This document shows, piece after piece, positions 36,497 to 48,810 of a DNA stretch of 64,000 nucleotides. The notes beneath the pieces were generated by a model. The model was not told where the DNA came from. It saw only the letters and a program-made list of their open reading frames with translations, and did no database searches. The position numbers and the translations under genes were made by a program. Within the stretch, counting starts at the first letter, position 1; the number at the start of each line of letters is the position of its first letter. The stretch is from Selaginella moellendorffii (Eukaryota; Streptophyta; Lycopodiopsida; Selaginellales; Selaginellaceae): assembly GCF_000143415.4 (NCBI RefSeq), contig NW_003314264.1:2082074-2146073 (forward strand), given 5' to 3'.

Positions 36497-37730
36497 TCAG
36501 CCATCGTCGTCATCTTCACAGTCGTAGTCGTCCTCTTCCTCGTGGCCCCTCTCGGTGTGCAAATCTAACAGTCCTAACCTCATCTTGTCCGATGGTATTT
36601 GCGGCCACTCTTCCTCCTCCTCCTCCGCCGCCGCCGCTTCCTCTTTCTCTACACCCGCTGCTACTGCCTCTTTCTCCTTCTTCACGTCGCTACACCCTGC
36701 TATGTCCCCGTTCTCGTCCAGCCCCATGTTAAGATCAAAGTCCCGGGGCTGTGACTTCCCAACCGGCGCTTGTCCCTGTCCCTGTTTAGTCGAAGTTGAT
36801 GTTGTGGTGATCGACGTCGTCGTCTTGGGGCTCCCTATGTTGCTATCAGTATCGGTGCTACCATCGTTATCCATGTCCGCATCCGCGTCGTCAGATTTGT
36901 GGTGAGCTGCTGGTATTTCTAACCTCTCCGGAACAACGTCGCCTCTACCGCCAGAGGTTCCGTTCCTACCTCTCCCCCTGCCTCGGCCCCTGCCTCTACC
37001 CCTTCCTACTGTAGTGGACTCCTGCGAAAAAAACAAAATTTTTACTCAGTTGGAAGGTTGAAAAAGTAGTTTGGGATCTTGAAGTCTTACCGATTTTGGT
37101 CTCTTGACTTCCTCTTCTTCCGAGCCATTGTCATCTCCGTCCGAGATTTTCCTACAGCACACACAGCGAGGCATGAGCCGCTGGCCAAAAGAAAATCACC
37201 GAAGAAGAAATGGGGGAAACGTAGTTTATACCTTCGGCGGCTACCATTTCTCTCGTCCGCGGTGTCAGAGCCCATGTCTGGGACCTTGGAAACTATTTCA
37301 CGAAGAAAATCAAATACGCTATTAGTTTGGACACATTGCTTCCTGCAAGAAAAAAGGATAAGACTGAGAAGGAAAGCAATCTAGTACTTACAAATGAGAA
37401 GAACTCATTGTCTTGGCCCCCCTCCCCAGAGTTATTTCATACGTCTTGTCACAAAGGTCTTGTAAGAAAAGCTCCAGAGCCTTTGCTGCGATTCAAGGCG
37501 ATGGTGAAACAACTCTAGAAAAAAAATTCGAATTTTTACTTACAGATCAGCACAGGAGTCGCAAGAGCGATCTTCCCAACTTCCTCGTCCGCTTGCATTA
37601 TCTTCTTTATCCTTGCCTGAGCAACAAAAGGAAACAATCGAGCCCTAGTTAACGGCCAAAGCCAAGGAATCAAAACAAAGAAAAACAAAAATCCTACCGC
37701 AGGGAAGCGTGTGTCGAGCTTCTTCCTCAT
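36497..37730 (-). CDS. NC2 alpha (DRAP1-like) histone-fold corepressor subunit
   Basis: Six exons on the minus strand: 37730-37698, 37616-37544, 37485-37392, 37342-37232, 37151-37091 and 37021-36497. They encode 287 residues. The N-terminal histone fold reads MRKKLDTRFPA, ARIKKIMQADEEVGKIA and ALELFLQDLCDKTYEI, continuing through VFDFLREIVSKVPDM; this is the plant NC2alpha pattern. With NC2beta (Dr1) it binds TBP on promoter DNA and represses or modulates RNA polymerase II initiation. The tail holds a Gly-Arg repeat (GRGRGRGRGR), a DFDLNMGLDENGD motif resembling an EAR/DLN repression motif, and a Glu/Ala acidic end. The start was chosen at the first ATG of the conserved MRKKLDTRFP. It shares a 313-bp divergent promoter with the POLE4-like gene. 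Confidence 0.9.
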
Positions 37731-37871
37731 CTTCGCGACCAAAAAGCTGTGCTTAAACTAGTGACAAAGAACCTCTTTGCCGCAGCTCTCTCGCCCAATG
37801 CGTGGATCACACCCCCGGCGTCCCCAGCACGGCCAAACAAAGAACACGAAGAACACGAAGAATCATCGCCC

Positions 37872-37880
37872 AAACCCTAA
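37872..37880 (+). promoter_or_regulatory. Telo-box in divergent promoter
   Basis: AAACCCTAA followed by CCCTAG lies between the NC2alpha and POLE4-like start codons. Telo-boxes are typical of plant genes expressed in dividing cells. TAGGGTTT at 38036-38043 abuts the POLE4-like ATG. Confidence 0.55.
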
Positions 37881-38011
37881 CCCTAGCTCCCGTTGCTCCA
37901 AACAACTGCTATTTTTGAACGCTGTTACCGTCAGATCATTTACATCAACGGCCAGGACTAAAGCCGGCCTTTTTTATAAACCGAGGAGAATAGTTTTCTT
38001 GGTTTTTAATG

Positions 38012-38020
38012 TTTCCCGCC
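38012..38020 (+). promoter_or_regulatory. E2F-type site upstream of POLE4-like gene
   Basis: TTTCCCGCC (followed by AAA) matches the E2F consensus TTTSSCGC, 24 bp before the ATG at 38044. It would fit S-phase expression of a replication subunit. Confidence 0.6.
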
Positions 38021-38043
38021 AAAGTTTGGGGGAGCTAGGGTTT

Positions 38044-39113
38044 ATGGCTATGGCGGACGATCCAATCCAGGATGTTCTTGTCGAGGCAGGGCAGCGGCAA
38101 TCTGGGGCTACTGTAGCGGCGCCTATCGAGATGGAATCGGCCAGCGCTGGAGAAAAGGTCTTGGATGATATCGATGACGGGGTAAGAAGGGATTGAAATT
38201 TATTTCTAATGCGGCATTCCCGTTTCAAGAGAGCGCAAGACGAGGAAGAGTTCAATGGAACATCAGCTGTGCCGCCAGTGGAGCTCGAGAAAGACTCGAG
38301 TGAGAACGCGATTGGTGATGATCCAGACGAGGTGAGAAAGCTTTGTGATCAAAATCGAAGTTCTACAGTTTCCTTCTTTCCAGATTACCGAGAAAGAAGG
38401 CGGCAGCGAAGCAGAACAGGTTCCTTCCGCTCGAAAAGGAAAAGAAGAGCAAAGTTTCTGATTGATTCTTATTCTTTAGGAGGATGTCACGAAGGAACAA
38501 ATGCCCGCAGTAGAGGAAGAAACGAACCGTGAGCCTGGTGAGTTCTAAGGAAAATAAAATTCTCTCTCACAGGCTTTCTATGACAGATGAATGCATGGAA
38601 AGTACTCCGGCAAACGATGGATCCAAGGAAAAGAACGCCACCAACATCAGTGTTTCATTCCCACTAGCCAGGATCAAAAACATCATCAAGCTCGACAAAG
38701 AAATCAAGGTGGTGGCTCGTCCAGCGCTGATGGCCATCACCCAAGCAGCACAGCAGTTCATCGAGAGCCTAACGTCGATTGCCTTCTCGGAGATGCTCAA
38801 AGGCAAGCGCAAGAGTCTCCGGCTCTCACACCTCGAGGCGGCTGTCAAACGAAAGAGGGAGTTCCTCGACTTCCTGGACGAGTCCATGGACATTTTTGAG
38901 GAGAAGGACGACAGTGCCGAAGAAGAAGGAGAAGAAGAGGAAGAGAACGACGATCCAAAGGCCAAGAGACAGCAGTTTCATCCTCCGCCTCCGGGAGCCC
39001 GATGCATCACGGATTTCTTTGGCAATCGCCAAGCTGAGCCATCAGGTGGACAAGCGTCTAGCTCTGGGAGCTATCACCAACAGGACCATCAAGTCGAGTG
39101 TGGAGACTACTAA
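38044..39113 (+). CDS. POLE4/Dpb3-like histone-fold protein (NF-YC-like)
   Basis: Five exons: 38044-38181, 38230-38331, 38384-38419, 38480-38537 and 38587-39113. The first ~110 residues are an acidic, poorly structured extension beginning MAMADDPIQDVLVEAGQ. The histone fold follows: FPLARIKNIIKLDKEIKVV, ALMAITQAAQQFIESLTSIA and SLRLSHLEAAV. It resembles Dpb3/POLE4 and CHRAC-type subunits more than NF-YC. Members of this class pair with a DPB4/NF-YB-like partner in DNA polymerase epsilon or chromatin remodelers. An acidic stretch is followed by ARCITDFFG, which resembles a PCNA-interacting box lacking the first Gln. The E2F site upstream supports a replication role. Exons 3-4 use a donor after EAEQ to keep phase; this junction is less certain. 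Its TAA overlaps the stop of the convergent aminopeptidase gene. Confidence 0.75.
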
Positions 39114-41091
39114 TCGACGTTTACATGCTGGTCCAGTGCTGAGAAGTCCTCGAAGAAGAGCTTGAAGTGGCGGTACGAGTAACCAACGTCGTCAACTCCA
39201 CACATCTCGCGGATGCTGTGCATGGAGAGCTGGGGAGCGCCAACGTCGACCGTCCGGATACCAACACCGCTAGCTAAGATTGGCCCGATCGTTGATCCGC
39301 AAGCCATATCGTTTCGGACGACGAAATCCTGCCAGAGAAGAAGAAAAATGTTAGTTTTCCTCGCGTTTTTCCTCTGGAAAAAAATTCTTATCACCTGTGT
39401 TGGAAGGTCCTGTCGTCTCGCAATCTCCTTGAAAATAAATGACGTGACTGCGTTTGTGGCGTATCGCTGGTTCGCATTGTATTTCACGACGAGGCCTTTG
39501 TGCATCTTTGGCTGGTGATTCTCCTCGTGTTTATCCTGGTCAAGGCGTTTGTTTAGTTCAAAAACATTGTTTTTCCAAGATCCTTACCATATAGTTTGGA
39601 TGTAAGCAGTGTGCCATATCAGCGGACACTAGCAAACTTTGCTGGATTGCTTTCTCTACCTGGAAAAGATAACTTCAAGCAAGAGATAAGTGCGAACGAG
39701 TTTACTTACGTTCTGGGAGCTTTCCTCTCCCATGGAGATTGTGATCCGCTTGAGCGCATCCAGCATCACCGGAGAGCCGGCGCCTTGTGCGGAGTTGGAT
39801 CCGACTTCCTCGTGGTCGAACAGAGCAACCATTCGCACGACGGTCTCGTTCTCCAGGGAAGCTTCGGAGGTCGAGTCGATAAGGGCCTGGAGAAAAACGA
39901 GTAAGAAAACTGGAAAACAGAGATGGCTTTTACCTTCAACGAGCAAAAGGACATGCAAAGATTATCGAGCCTGCCAGAGAAAACAAACTCCTTGAGAGCG
40001 CCACCAATGGAGCTGGGCTGGGTGTCACAGACTTGCAGCTCAAAGTCACAAATATCATCGCTTTCGCAGCCTAGCTCCGAAGAAAGAATCTGGAGACCAG
40101 AGTAAACATGCAATTCCGTTGAAGTGTAAAATACCTTTAGAAGGAGAGAATGATGGTGTGCCTCGGCTTTGCTGTTTGCGTCCTCCGCCACCAAGGCTCC
40201 ATTTTCATCAGGGAGCGACTTACTCAATTCATCCTACACAAAAACTATGAAGACAATCATTCACTCCAACATAGAACTTCACCTTTATACAGGAAGCTAA
40301 AACTGGAACGAGCTGTGTTTGGGTATTGATCTTAAACCCCTCAGAAACAGTCCTGAAAAAACGATCCAGCACTCGTAAGAAAAAGAAGAGGAAAACAAAT
40401 CGAGCTTTTCGTACTTGTCAAGATGGATAGCTAGCGTTGGTATGCGAAGGATTGGCTCCTTGACGTGAACGAGCTCGTGAGAGAAGCCATTTCCACGCCT
40501 GACCATAACTCTCCCTGCGACTGTAAGGTCCCGATCGAACCAGGTATGCCATAAACCACTGCCATACGTCTGGACTCCCAGTTCCAGAAATCCTCCTTTG
40601 ACAATCTTCCAAGCAAAAACTAACTTCATCAGGGAAGAAAAAAAAATCTAGCGGACATGCTAACCTTTGAGCGTGGCTTGAGCTTTGGACACGGACTATC
40701 TGTGTGAGCTCCCACGATAGCAAATCCACAACCAGGGTAAAACCTGGAAAACCAACAATGAACCAAAACTGGAAAGAAAAAAAAGGAAAAGGTACCTCTT
40801 GCCAATAGCAAATGCGACGATAGTGGAGAAATTCCTCGTGAAATAGTAAGTGCCGCCGGGCAAGAGCGCCCAGGAATCCCTCTCGGACAATTGCGTGAAC
40901 CCAGCGGCTTCTAGCCTTCGCTTAGCTTCGGCTGGAGAAGAGAAATGGTAATCAAACGCGCCGGCCAGGCACGAATCGCTAAGTAAAACGATCTTACCGA
41001 CTGCGTGGAACGGCGTAGGCGCGGCATTGAGGAAAGAGATCAAATCCGAAGCAGTTTCCTGAGCTCCCAGAATCGCCGCCTTCATCTCCAT
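39110..41091 (-). CDS. Aspartyl aminopeptidase (M18 family, DNPEP-like)
   Basis: Eleven exons on the minus strand: 41091-40998, 40931-40796, 40743-40665, 40605-40415, 40352-40283, 40233-40135, 40089-39934, 39886-39710, 39659-39588, 39535-39395 and 39328-39110. They encode 477 residues, the usual family length, and every junction keeps phase. Family motifs are [12 protein letters not shown] near the N-terminus, [13 protein letters not shown] (zinc-binding His and Asp), [30 protein letters not shown] (catalytic/zinc Glu pair), [13 protein letters not shown] and [16 protein letters not shown] (zinc-binding His). The enzyme is a cytosolic or vacuole-associated metallopeptidase that removes N-terminal Asp or Glu. 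A telo-box-like AACCCTAA lies next to the ATG. The gene looks intact. Confidence 0.95.
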
Positions 41092-41790
41092 AAACCCTAA
41101 ATCTGGAAAGATTAAGCTAACCAGTTATATTTAATTAGGAACGAAATTTTAATGTCATCACTAATTCCAAAGAAGAAATAAACTTTAATTAAAATTTAAT
41201 ATTTTCTAAGTTAAAGGTTTGTTATAATTCATCTATTTTAAAAAAATTATAGAATTTATTAAATATTACTAAACTAACATAGCTATATATCATTTATACA
41301 TGCTTCAAAAAATAAAACTCATAATAATGTTTTGTATTCATCATAAAGTTATTCACATAATCAGAATTAATCTTTCTATCATATTTTGCAAAAATGAACA
41401 TTTCAAAAGAAAACTAAAAATAATGACATTACATCATTCAACTATAATCAATCATATAAAATATTAATGATAATTAATTTTGAGAACTAAAAAATATATT
41501 TTGAGGAAAATTTCTTAAGAATCAAACTCAATCTCCCTACAATGAAAATATAAAAATAATTTAATATTAATTTAAATACCACTTATAACATATTTATATA
41601 AAACAATTGTGAAGTTTAAGATGCTATATACTAATATTAGCGTAGTGGGATTTTGGTAACCATCGGATTTATTTTAATTCAGACCGCTCACTCTTGTATA
41701 TAAATTAGAGTTTTTGGGCTAATTGATATGCACATTTTCTATATTTCCTTTTCATATTCCAAACACTCACATTGGTGGAGGTGAGGGGCA
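41092..41790. other. AT-rich intergenic DNA, no supported gene
   Basis: Upstream flank of the aminopeptidase gene. It is AT-rich and no feature was recognised. Confidence 0.6.
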
Positions 41791-41799
41791 TTTTCCATT

Positions 41800-43632
41800 G
41801 TCCCTGAGAGTGCTTGAATTTAGGATTTTGGTTTAAATTTAGCTTTTGAATTGTTTAGATTTAACGTTTTCTATTTCCTTTTTTTTATTCTTTCTTTTCA
41901 GGATTTTGGTTTAAATCTAACTTTTCCATTGTCTAGATCTCCTTTTCTTTCTAGTTTTTTCTCATTTCTCTTTTTTTGCTTTTTCCTTTTCATTCATCTT
42001 CATGGCAAAGTAGTAGTCTCCTCCTCTGACTCTAGAGCAGCAGTTGGTGCAATTGTTTGATGCCATGCAATTGTAATTAAACAACCAAACTCAATTGATG
42101 GTGGCATTCACAACACATAGTAAAGCTCCTCTTGCTCTTGGTGCCAATATTTGCATTTGACTGAAGATCTTTTGTGGGAATCTTGAGGATGATGTGTACT
42201 ATTGGTTCGATCACTTCACAATGATTGCCATATATCATTTTTGGGATGATGCTCGACATTTGCGTGAGTTTCCCACATGGCTCTAGGGACAGCATTGCAA
42301 TAGTATAATGGTTTGAGTGCAGCCACTCGTGGGGATTGGAGTGTTTTCTAGAATGTCTTCAAATGCGCATTTGGACATGCTGATGATTGTGATGATGATT
42401 TTTAGCAATTGCATCGTCTTTGTCAAGGGCCATTTGAGGTGGTGATGCAATTTGGCGTTCATTTCCAAAGCCTTTTTCTTCATGCGGAGCCAAATATATC
42501 AGAGAGAATCAAGCTAGGAATGTTGTGGCCAGCACTTCGTTAAGATCTTGTCGGACTTGTGTATGCACTTTCTCCAGCCACCCTTGACGATGCTCTTCAC
42601 TTGGCACAATGTTACGAGATGTCGCCTCTTCCACTTCTTGCTGCACATCTTTCCACTCCACTTCCTATGAGCGATGGTCCTGTTCCAAGAGGTTGATGCT
42701 GCTGCTACTCGAGTCCAAGGACAAGGGCGAGGATGTGGTTATGGCCGTGATATTCGCTATTGGGCATGTGATGAAGTTGGTCACACTTATCAGCGTTATT
42801 GGCATTTTCCAGATTGGTGACCTCCATTTCTTGGGTGGAGACCTTGGCGTCAACAACTTTTTATTGGTGCTACTGCAGTGGAAAGTCTAGACACCGAGAT
42901 GCATCTGGGAAATAAAGAGTCATGCGAGTAATAGGGGACCTTGTGCGAATAAGTCAATAACCCCTCCATTTTTTTTTTGGGAGTATCATCAAGGGGTTCA
43001 TTTAGCACTGATTCATCTAGTGTTTACTTTCCAAGCTCATTTTTATAACAAAAGGTCTTCTATTATTCTCTCTGTGTTAGTTGATACAGGTTCGAGTTTA
43101 TCTTTTATTGCTCAACCTGTTGCCACACATTGCCGTCTACACTTGCATTGTGCAACAAAACCAATTTTCATTCATTATAGCAATAGCCATACACATGCAT
43201 GTGTATGAGATCAGGCAGACCTAGTTGTGTGTGTAGGTGATCTCAAGCTTGAGTTGTAGTCATTGCAAGTGGTGTCAAGTCAAGCTTTTGACCTCATCCT
43301 TGGTATGGGTTGTAGCGCAATCATGTTAAGTATGACTTTGAGGTTTTTCCCACTTGTCTCATACTTCCTTATATTTCATCTATTCCTCTCATTTCCGTAC
43401 TTCTTTATCCTTCTACTTTTACCTCTACTTCTATTATTTTTGTCTCCCCACTACTTCCTCCTACATTTCTATCTTGTTCCACTCTTCCTTTCCAACAATC
43501 TTCGTATTATAGTGGTTGACCAGCTTATGAAGGAGTATGCTAATCTCTTTAAATTTGACTTATCATCTGGGGCCAAGATTGCCACATGTTATCCGATTCC
43601 AATTGGGGATGCTCGTTCAATCAAGGTTCTGT
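41800..43632 (+). pseudogene. Ty3/gypsy gag and protease region, decayed
   Basis: Frame-shifted pieces read as gag: a segment around 42160-42240 with CGNLEDDVYYWFDHF, and a later LRQDLVGLVYALSPATLDDAL-like stretch near 42535-42590. LVDTGSSLSFIAQP at 43079-43120 is the aspartic protease active site. GMGCSAI near 43300 fits the downstream protease motif. Stops and frameshifts are frequent, so it is dead. The match ends where an LTR-like terminus begins at 43633. It could be the 5' part of the same family whose reverse transcriptase fragment sits at 16060-16615. Confidence 0.7.
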
Positions 43633-44275
43633 AAGTGACTAATTTTTCCATTCCACTTTAGTCACTTAACCACATTTCCAACCACTTAAAGGAGTCTCAT
43701 TCACAACCTCTATAAGTCTAACTCAAGACTTGGGGCTTGCTAGCCCCGAGAATGGCATCCATACCATTTAACCTTTGCACTCAGTCCAAGTACTCCACAT
43801 GTCCAATCCCATGACCAACATTGGGTATAGTTTTCTTGGGCCAAACTGGCCTTTCCTAGCTAAATTGACTCCACTGGGGTCTAACCCCCACACTCTCCTT
43901 ACCATACTTTTGGAACCCCTTGTAGCCCCTCCCCTGGGGGACAATTTCACCCAACAGCCTATATTAGTATTCGGACTCGGACTCGGACTCGAATTCGGAC
44001 TTGGTCTTGGACTCGAACTTGGTCTCGGTCTTGGACTTGGATTTGGTCTCAGTCTCAGTCTCGGTTCCATCTCGGACTCCATCTTGAGTCCATTTTGGGT
44101 CCATTTCGGACTTCATTTTGGGTCCATCTCGGACTCCATCTTGAGTCCATCTCGAACTCCATCTCAAGTCCATCTCGGACTCCATCTCGAGTCCATCTCG
44201 GACTCCATCTCAAATCCATCTTGGGTTCATATCGAATCCATCTTGGGTCCATTTCAGACTCCATCTCACACTCCT
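43633..44275 (-). mobile_element. Short LTR derivative with tandem repeats
   Basis: Starts GTAAGTGACTAATTTTTCC like the other LTR termini. It is internally deleted and carries a GGACTC / CATCTCGGACTC block at 43970-44275. Inserted at the end of the gypsy gag/protease debris and abutted by another LTR at 44276. Confidence 0.6.
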
Positions 44276-45066
44276 GTAAGCGACTAATTTTTCCATTCTA
44301 CTTTAGTCCCTTAACCACACCTCTGCCCACTTGGAGGAGTTTCATTCACAACCTCCATAAGTCCAATTCAGGACTTGGGACTTGCTAGCCCTAAGAGTGG
44401 CATCCATGCCACTCCACCCTTGCACCTGGTCCAAGTGCTCCATGTGTCCGATCCCATGACCGACACTCAAAGGTACCACCGACATAGCAGCCTGTTACGC
44501 TAAGGCCATTCCCAATCACCTTTGCCACACCGGTAGTCCAATACCACTTGCAACACAGTCTTGTCTCTCAAAGACTGAGCCAACCATCCATGAGTGGTCA
44601 TCCCAAATCCACTCCTTAGCATCCTTAGGATGCCCACCGACAAGGGGAACAGCCTTCCCCAATATCCCTTTGTCTGTCCCTACTAAGTCCCTTTCTACCC
44701 TCGGCCGTGTTAGCCAACACTGCCACTGGATCGAGGCCCACAAGCCTGACCACTAAGTCCCATGGTCCTCTGGGACTTCCTCACCACATGACCGTATCCT
44801 TGGCCACCACACCAAAGGACTGCTCATTTTCCTTTCCACAGTCTGGGACTTTGGGACAACACTTTGGAACACCGTGGCCTTACGCGAGCCACCTGGGTAC
44901 TCTCCCCACCTTCCGCCATTGGGTGCTCTAGACATGGGCTTAGAGCGAGGTTCCGTTGAGCCACACCTGGTATCCAAGTAGGTAGTGCCACCCACACTTG
45001 GACTGGGAGCATCGGATAGTCAATCTCCCGGAGGAACTAGAGCCGGCTCTTAAACACTTCACCAAG
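44276..45066 (-). mobile_element. Truncated 3' LTR of minus-strand retroelement
   Basis: Direct repeat of 48811-49600, near-identical by eye. On the minus strand it is the downstream LTR but lacks its upstream half, including the tandem block. The break at 45066 joins it straight to internal sequence. Confidence 0.75.
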
Positions 45067-48000
45067 CTCAGTTCCCATTGATATAACTTTTGCACTTTGG
45101 AATTTTTAATTTTGACTTTTTGGAGTCAATTTCCTAGGTGTCTCTAACACCTTGCTTTGCACTTTTTGTGCAACTCCGCTTCCCCATCCTAGGGAGTTCT
45201 CTACTTGAAGGCACCATCATCCTCTTTTATATTTTGTGCCACCATTGGCACTACGTTCCAATTATCATTATTTGTGCTAGGGCTGTCCACGGCCCTATTA
45301 TTTGGCTACATTACCACTCCCCCCTTTGGAGCATCCACTTTTGCCAAATCGGAGCGGTTGGGAATCCATCCTTGGGGAAACATTGCCTTTCCCACAATCC
45401 ATTAGCACCCAATACATTAGTGTTCTCGGCTTAACTTTGCCATTTGGACTTTTTCGCATGATTCCTATAGCTCTTTTCTTAGCCACTAGTCTTTTGCTCC
45501 TATCCTTGATTGTTGCACCCAGTAACATAGGATTGCTACCTCCATTTTTGAGGTTTCCTTTCGGTTCCATAACAAACACTTTGCTTTGCCAAGTCCAGAG
45601 GGTGTTCATCCCTAGTACGTCTCTTTAACATTTTCTATCATGGGCTTTATCATGGCCCAACTTTTTGAGACCCTCCCTTGGATCTCTTATAGAGACTACT
45701 TTCCTTGGACTTACTATGCCATAGCATTGACATAGCTCATTTCCCTTAGGTGTTCTTCCCACTTGGTCACCTTGACCAAACCACACCTTTATCAATAGTT
45801 CAAATCAACACTTTGAACTAGGAATCATATTCCTTAACCCAAACAAAGACTTTATCCTTGTTTAGTTATAAGATCACCTAGTGATCTCATCTTGACCCCT
45901 TAATAGGTCTATCAATAGGAATTAGGTCTTCCAGACCCTTCTAAGTTGTTGACTATGACCCCGGGGGCATCCCCCACATTTGGCGGTGTGCCCAAGCTAG
46001 CCCTTCCAGCCAAGGATCCATAGCAACTGAGACTTGGGTGTCCCCATCTCATTCACCACATCCTTGGTGCCTTTTGCACCAAAGTGTTCAAGTTAGATAT
46101 GCTGAGCTTTCACTCTAAGCAATCTAACCGTGCATCACGACTCCGAGGCATCCCTTGCTTGGCGGTGTGCCCAAACCAGTCTTACCACCAAAATATGAGT
46201 GTCCTCATATTCCAATCTATCACCACGCCTTAGTGATTTGGGACTCGAACCCAAGAACTAGAGGGTCGGGACTCGAACCCAACCTTCATATATGCATCTA
46301 TGGACGGCATCACCTTAGATGGCTGGCGTGACTCATCACGCCGGTGCACGAACTTATACTTGTTATAGATCACAGCTTAGGAACCTAGTTCCTCCACACT
46401 GCCAAGTCCTCTCACTTGACAAGTCCATGATCATGCATGGACTCCTCCATGGTTGGCCCCATGGCTCACCCTTTTTGAAGTAATGACCTTCAACTAGGGT
46501 ATTCGTTCCCCCGACTTGCCAATCTCGCTTGGCAAGTCCTCCGACCACTGTAACATGGTTCCTACATAAGCGTGAAAGTCCTTGACCATCAACTTTCGTT
46601 CAAAGCCCTCTCTTTGAACACTCAGGAACTACTTCCCTAACCTTGATAGCCTTGCCTCATGGCAAGCTTCAAGACCACGCTTTTGCTGCGCCATTCTGAT
46701 TTTGCGCGTTCTATGAACCATTTACACTTGGCCTTTCTAAGTACTAAGCTACCTAGAATCATCTTTGGGAACCTTGAAGGAACTCTGTCCCTTAGCTTGC
46801 TAAGGCCTTCCTTTTCGCAAGCTTTATAGTTGCCATATAGTCTAACATGGACAATTCCATATTTTAAACTCTTCATGGCATCACGGTTGCTAACAACAAC
46901 ATCCTCGAGCACCCTCTTGATTCTCCACTCCCAACTTGCATAACCACTGTTGGATATGCCCTTCGATTTCTATGGTTCATTTCCATCCCAATACTACTTG
47001 CCTTTTGGCCCCATATGTTTCCTTTGGTTATTCTCCTCCAAACTAAGAGGATAACTTTGCACATTTTACTATGCCTTAGCAAGTATACTTAGGGATGAAC
47101 CTACCTGATAGCCTAGGGAGTGGTTCCTCAATCTTGGGCATGCTCACCTTATAATCCCACACACCAGGGTTAACATTGTTGCTTATGGGCCTTTACATGC
47201 CCATCACTAGCTTTGCCAAAATTTCATTTTTGGCTTTGTCCAATTCGGGTAGACAGTCTTCTCCTGTCTCCATAATCTTGGACATTTGGATAGCACCTTC
47301 TATCCATCATTCGCTAGGGACTTAGTCCCTTGGGCCTTATCTATTGCCCTTGCGACATGAAACACCACCTCCTGGTGTTCTAGAGTGTTTGGGTGTCCCA
47401 ATCATGGCCTCCGGACAATGAGCATTCCTGTTTACGACATTGACTTACTATATCGCAACATAAGCAATTTATCCCCCGTAAAGGTATATCTAACTTCTTT
47501 ATGCCATTAAGAAGTCTTGGGTAGTTACCTTTTACCCGTTTAACCAATTATCTTGCACCTCTTGCTTAGTTGCCCCATATCTGTCAAGTCCTACAACTCA
47601 TTGCTTAGTGCTTCCACACTTCCATCATTATCTGGGTCACCACACTCCAACCGCATGCATTCCAACTTAGGCCATGCCTTTCCCGCTTCCCTTGGCAAGG
47701 GGTTCTTATGAACCCACCATCATAACCTCAAGGTATCACACCTTGGCACATTTGGTGTCTCCACACGATCGGCCCCACGAGCCTACCCTTATGACACTAC
47801 TTATTAGTGTCTAGGTCTTTGCCAAGACCAATATAGTTGTTCTTCATGCTAACTATCCGTTAGCACCGCACCATAGTGCTTGCACCCAACTCTGGGCCAA
47901 AGTTGCTTTTTTCTGGGAACATCTTTTCCACAACTTTAATATGGCACATTTGGCCATTAATGAGATACCTACTGTTCTCATACTTGGATCTTATGATCCT

Positions 48001-48810
48001 CCCCATACCTCATGGGGCACTATACACCTCAGTCCAAATGCTTCAACCAATCCCTTAGGACCATTCCCTGACTCCGCTTGAGTCATCCAGCATTTTGGAC
48101 TTTGCTAATCCAACAACCTGTAAGGTCTCAGTCTTAAAGGTGCCAACTCACTGGAATACAACTTCTTGTATTCATGTCCTACGCACAAGGACAATATTTG
48201 CAAGTGTTACTCTGACACTTGATGATTTTCTTGGGGCTAACCTTTGCACCTTAGGACCACTTATCCATGGGATGAGAATACCAACTCATCCTCTAAATAC
48301 ACCCCCACCTCCTTGGGTTGTTCTAGCATTTATTAGAGGTAGTTCCGGCTACCATTTCAAGGACTTGTGTCCTTTTCCGTATTTGACCTCCCGCGGTCAT
48401 TACTTATGGTCTCACATTCATGAGCACTCACCTCAACTATATAAGGATAATCTTGTGACTCCTTTATTGTTTTGGAGTTTTTATTTTTCCTGTGATCCTA
48501 ACTATAGTTGTTTACCACAACTACATTAGCCAGTTTGCAAAGTCAAACGCTCATCTGGATCACATCCTCAACTCTATGAGGAAACCTTTATATTGTTCCC
48601 AAGATCCCAAAGTCATTCCCTTACTACCCCTTTTTCCATCCACCACATCGTGTGCAAGTTCATGCATGAACTTGAGTGGAGAGCCATGTCTTTTCGACAT
48701 GCTACTCCTCGAGGATAGGTTCATATCTAGGACCCTCCGATTCCAATACAAGCGGTGATATACTTGGCCACCAATAAGAGTCGGACTAAGGAACAGCTCC
48801 GATACCAAGT
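45067..48810 (-). mobile_element. Internal region of non-autonomous LTR retroelement
   Basis: Lies between two directly repeated LTRs. On the minus strand the LTR end (TTACA) is followed three bases later by TGGTATCGGAGC (48807-48796), matching the initiator Met-tRNA primer-binding site, so the element reads right to left. The interior shows no retroviral protein motif; open frames such as 48095-48529 lack any signature. The region matches 1170-3440 inverted. Confidence 0.75.
48796..48807 (-). other. Primer-binding site (initiator Met-tRNA type)
   Basis: Minus-strand TGGTATCGGAGC lies three bases after the LTR terminus. It differs by one base from the common plant TGGTATCAGAGC site. Confidence 0.75.
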
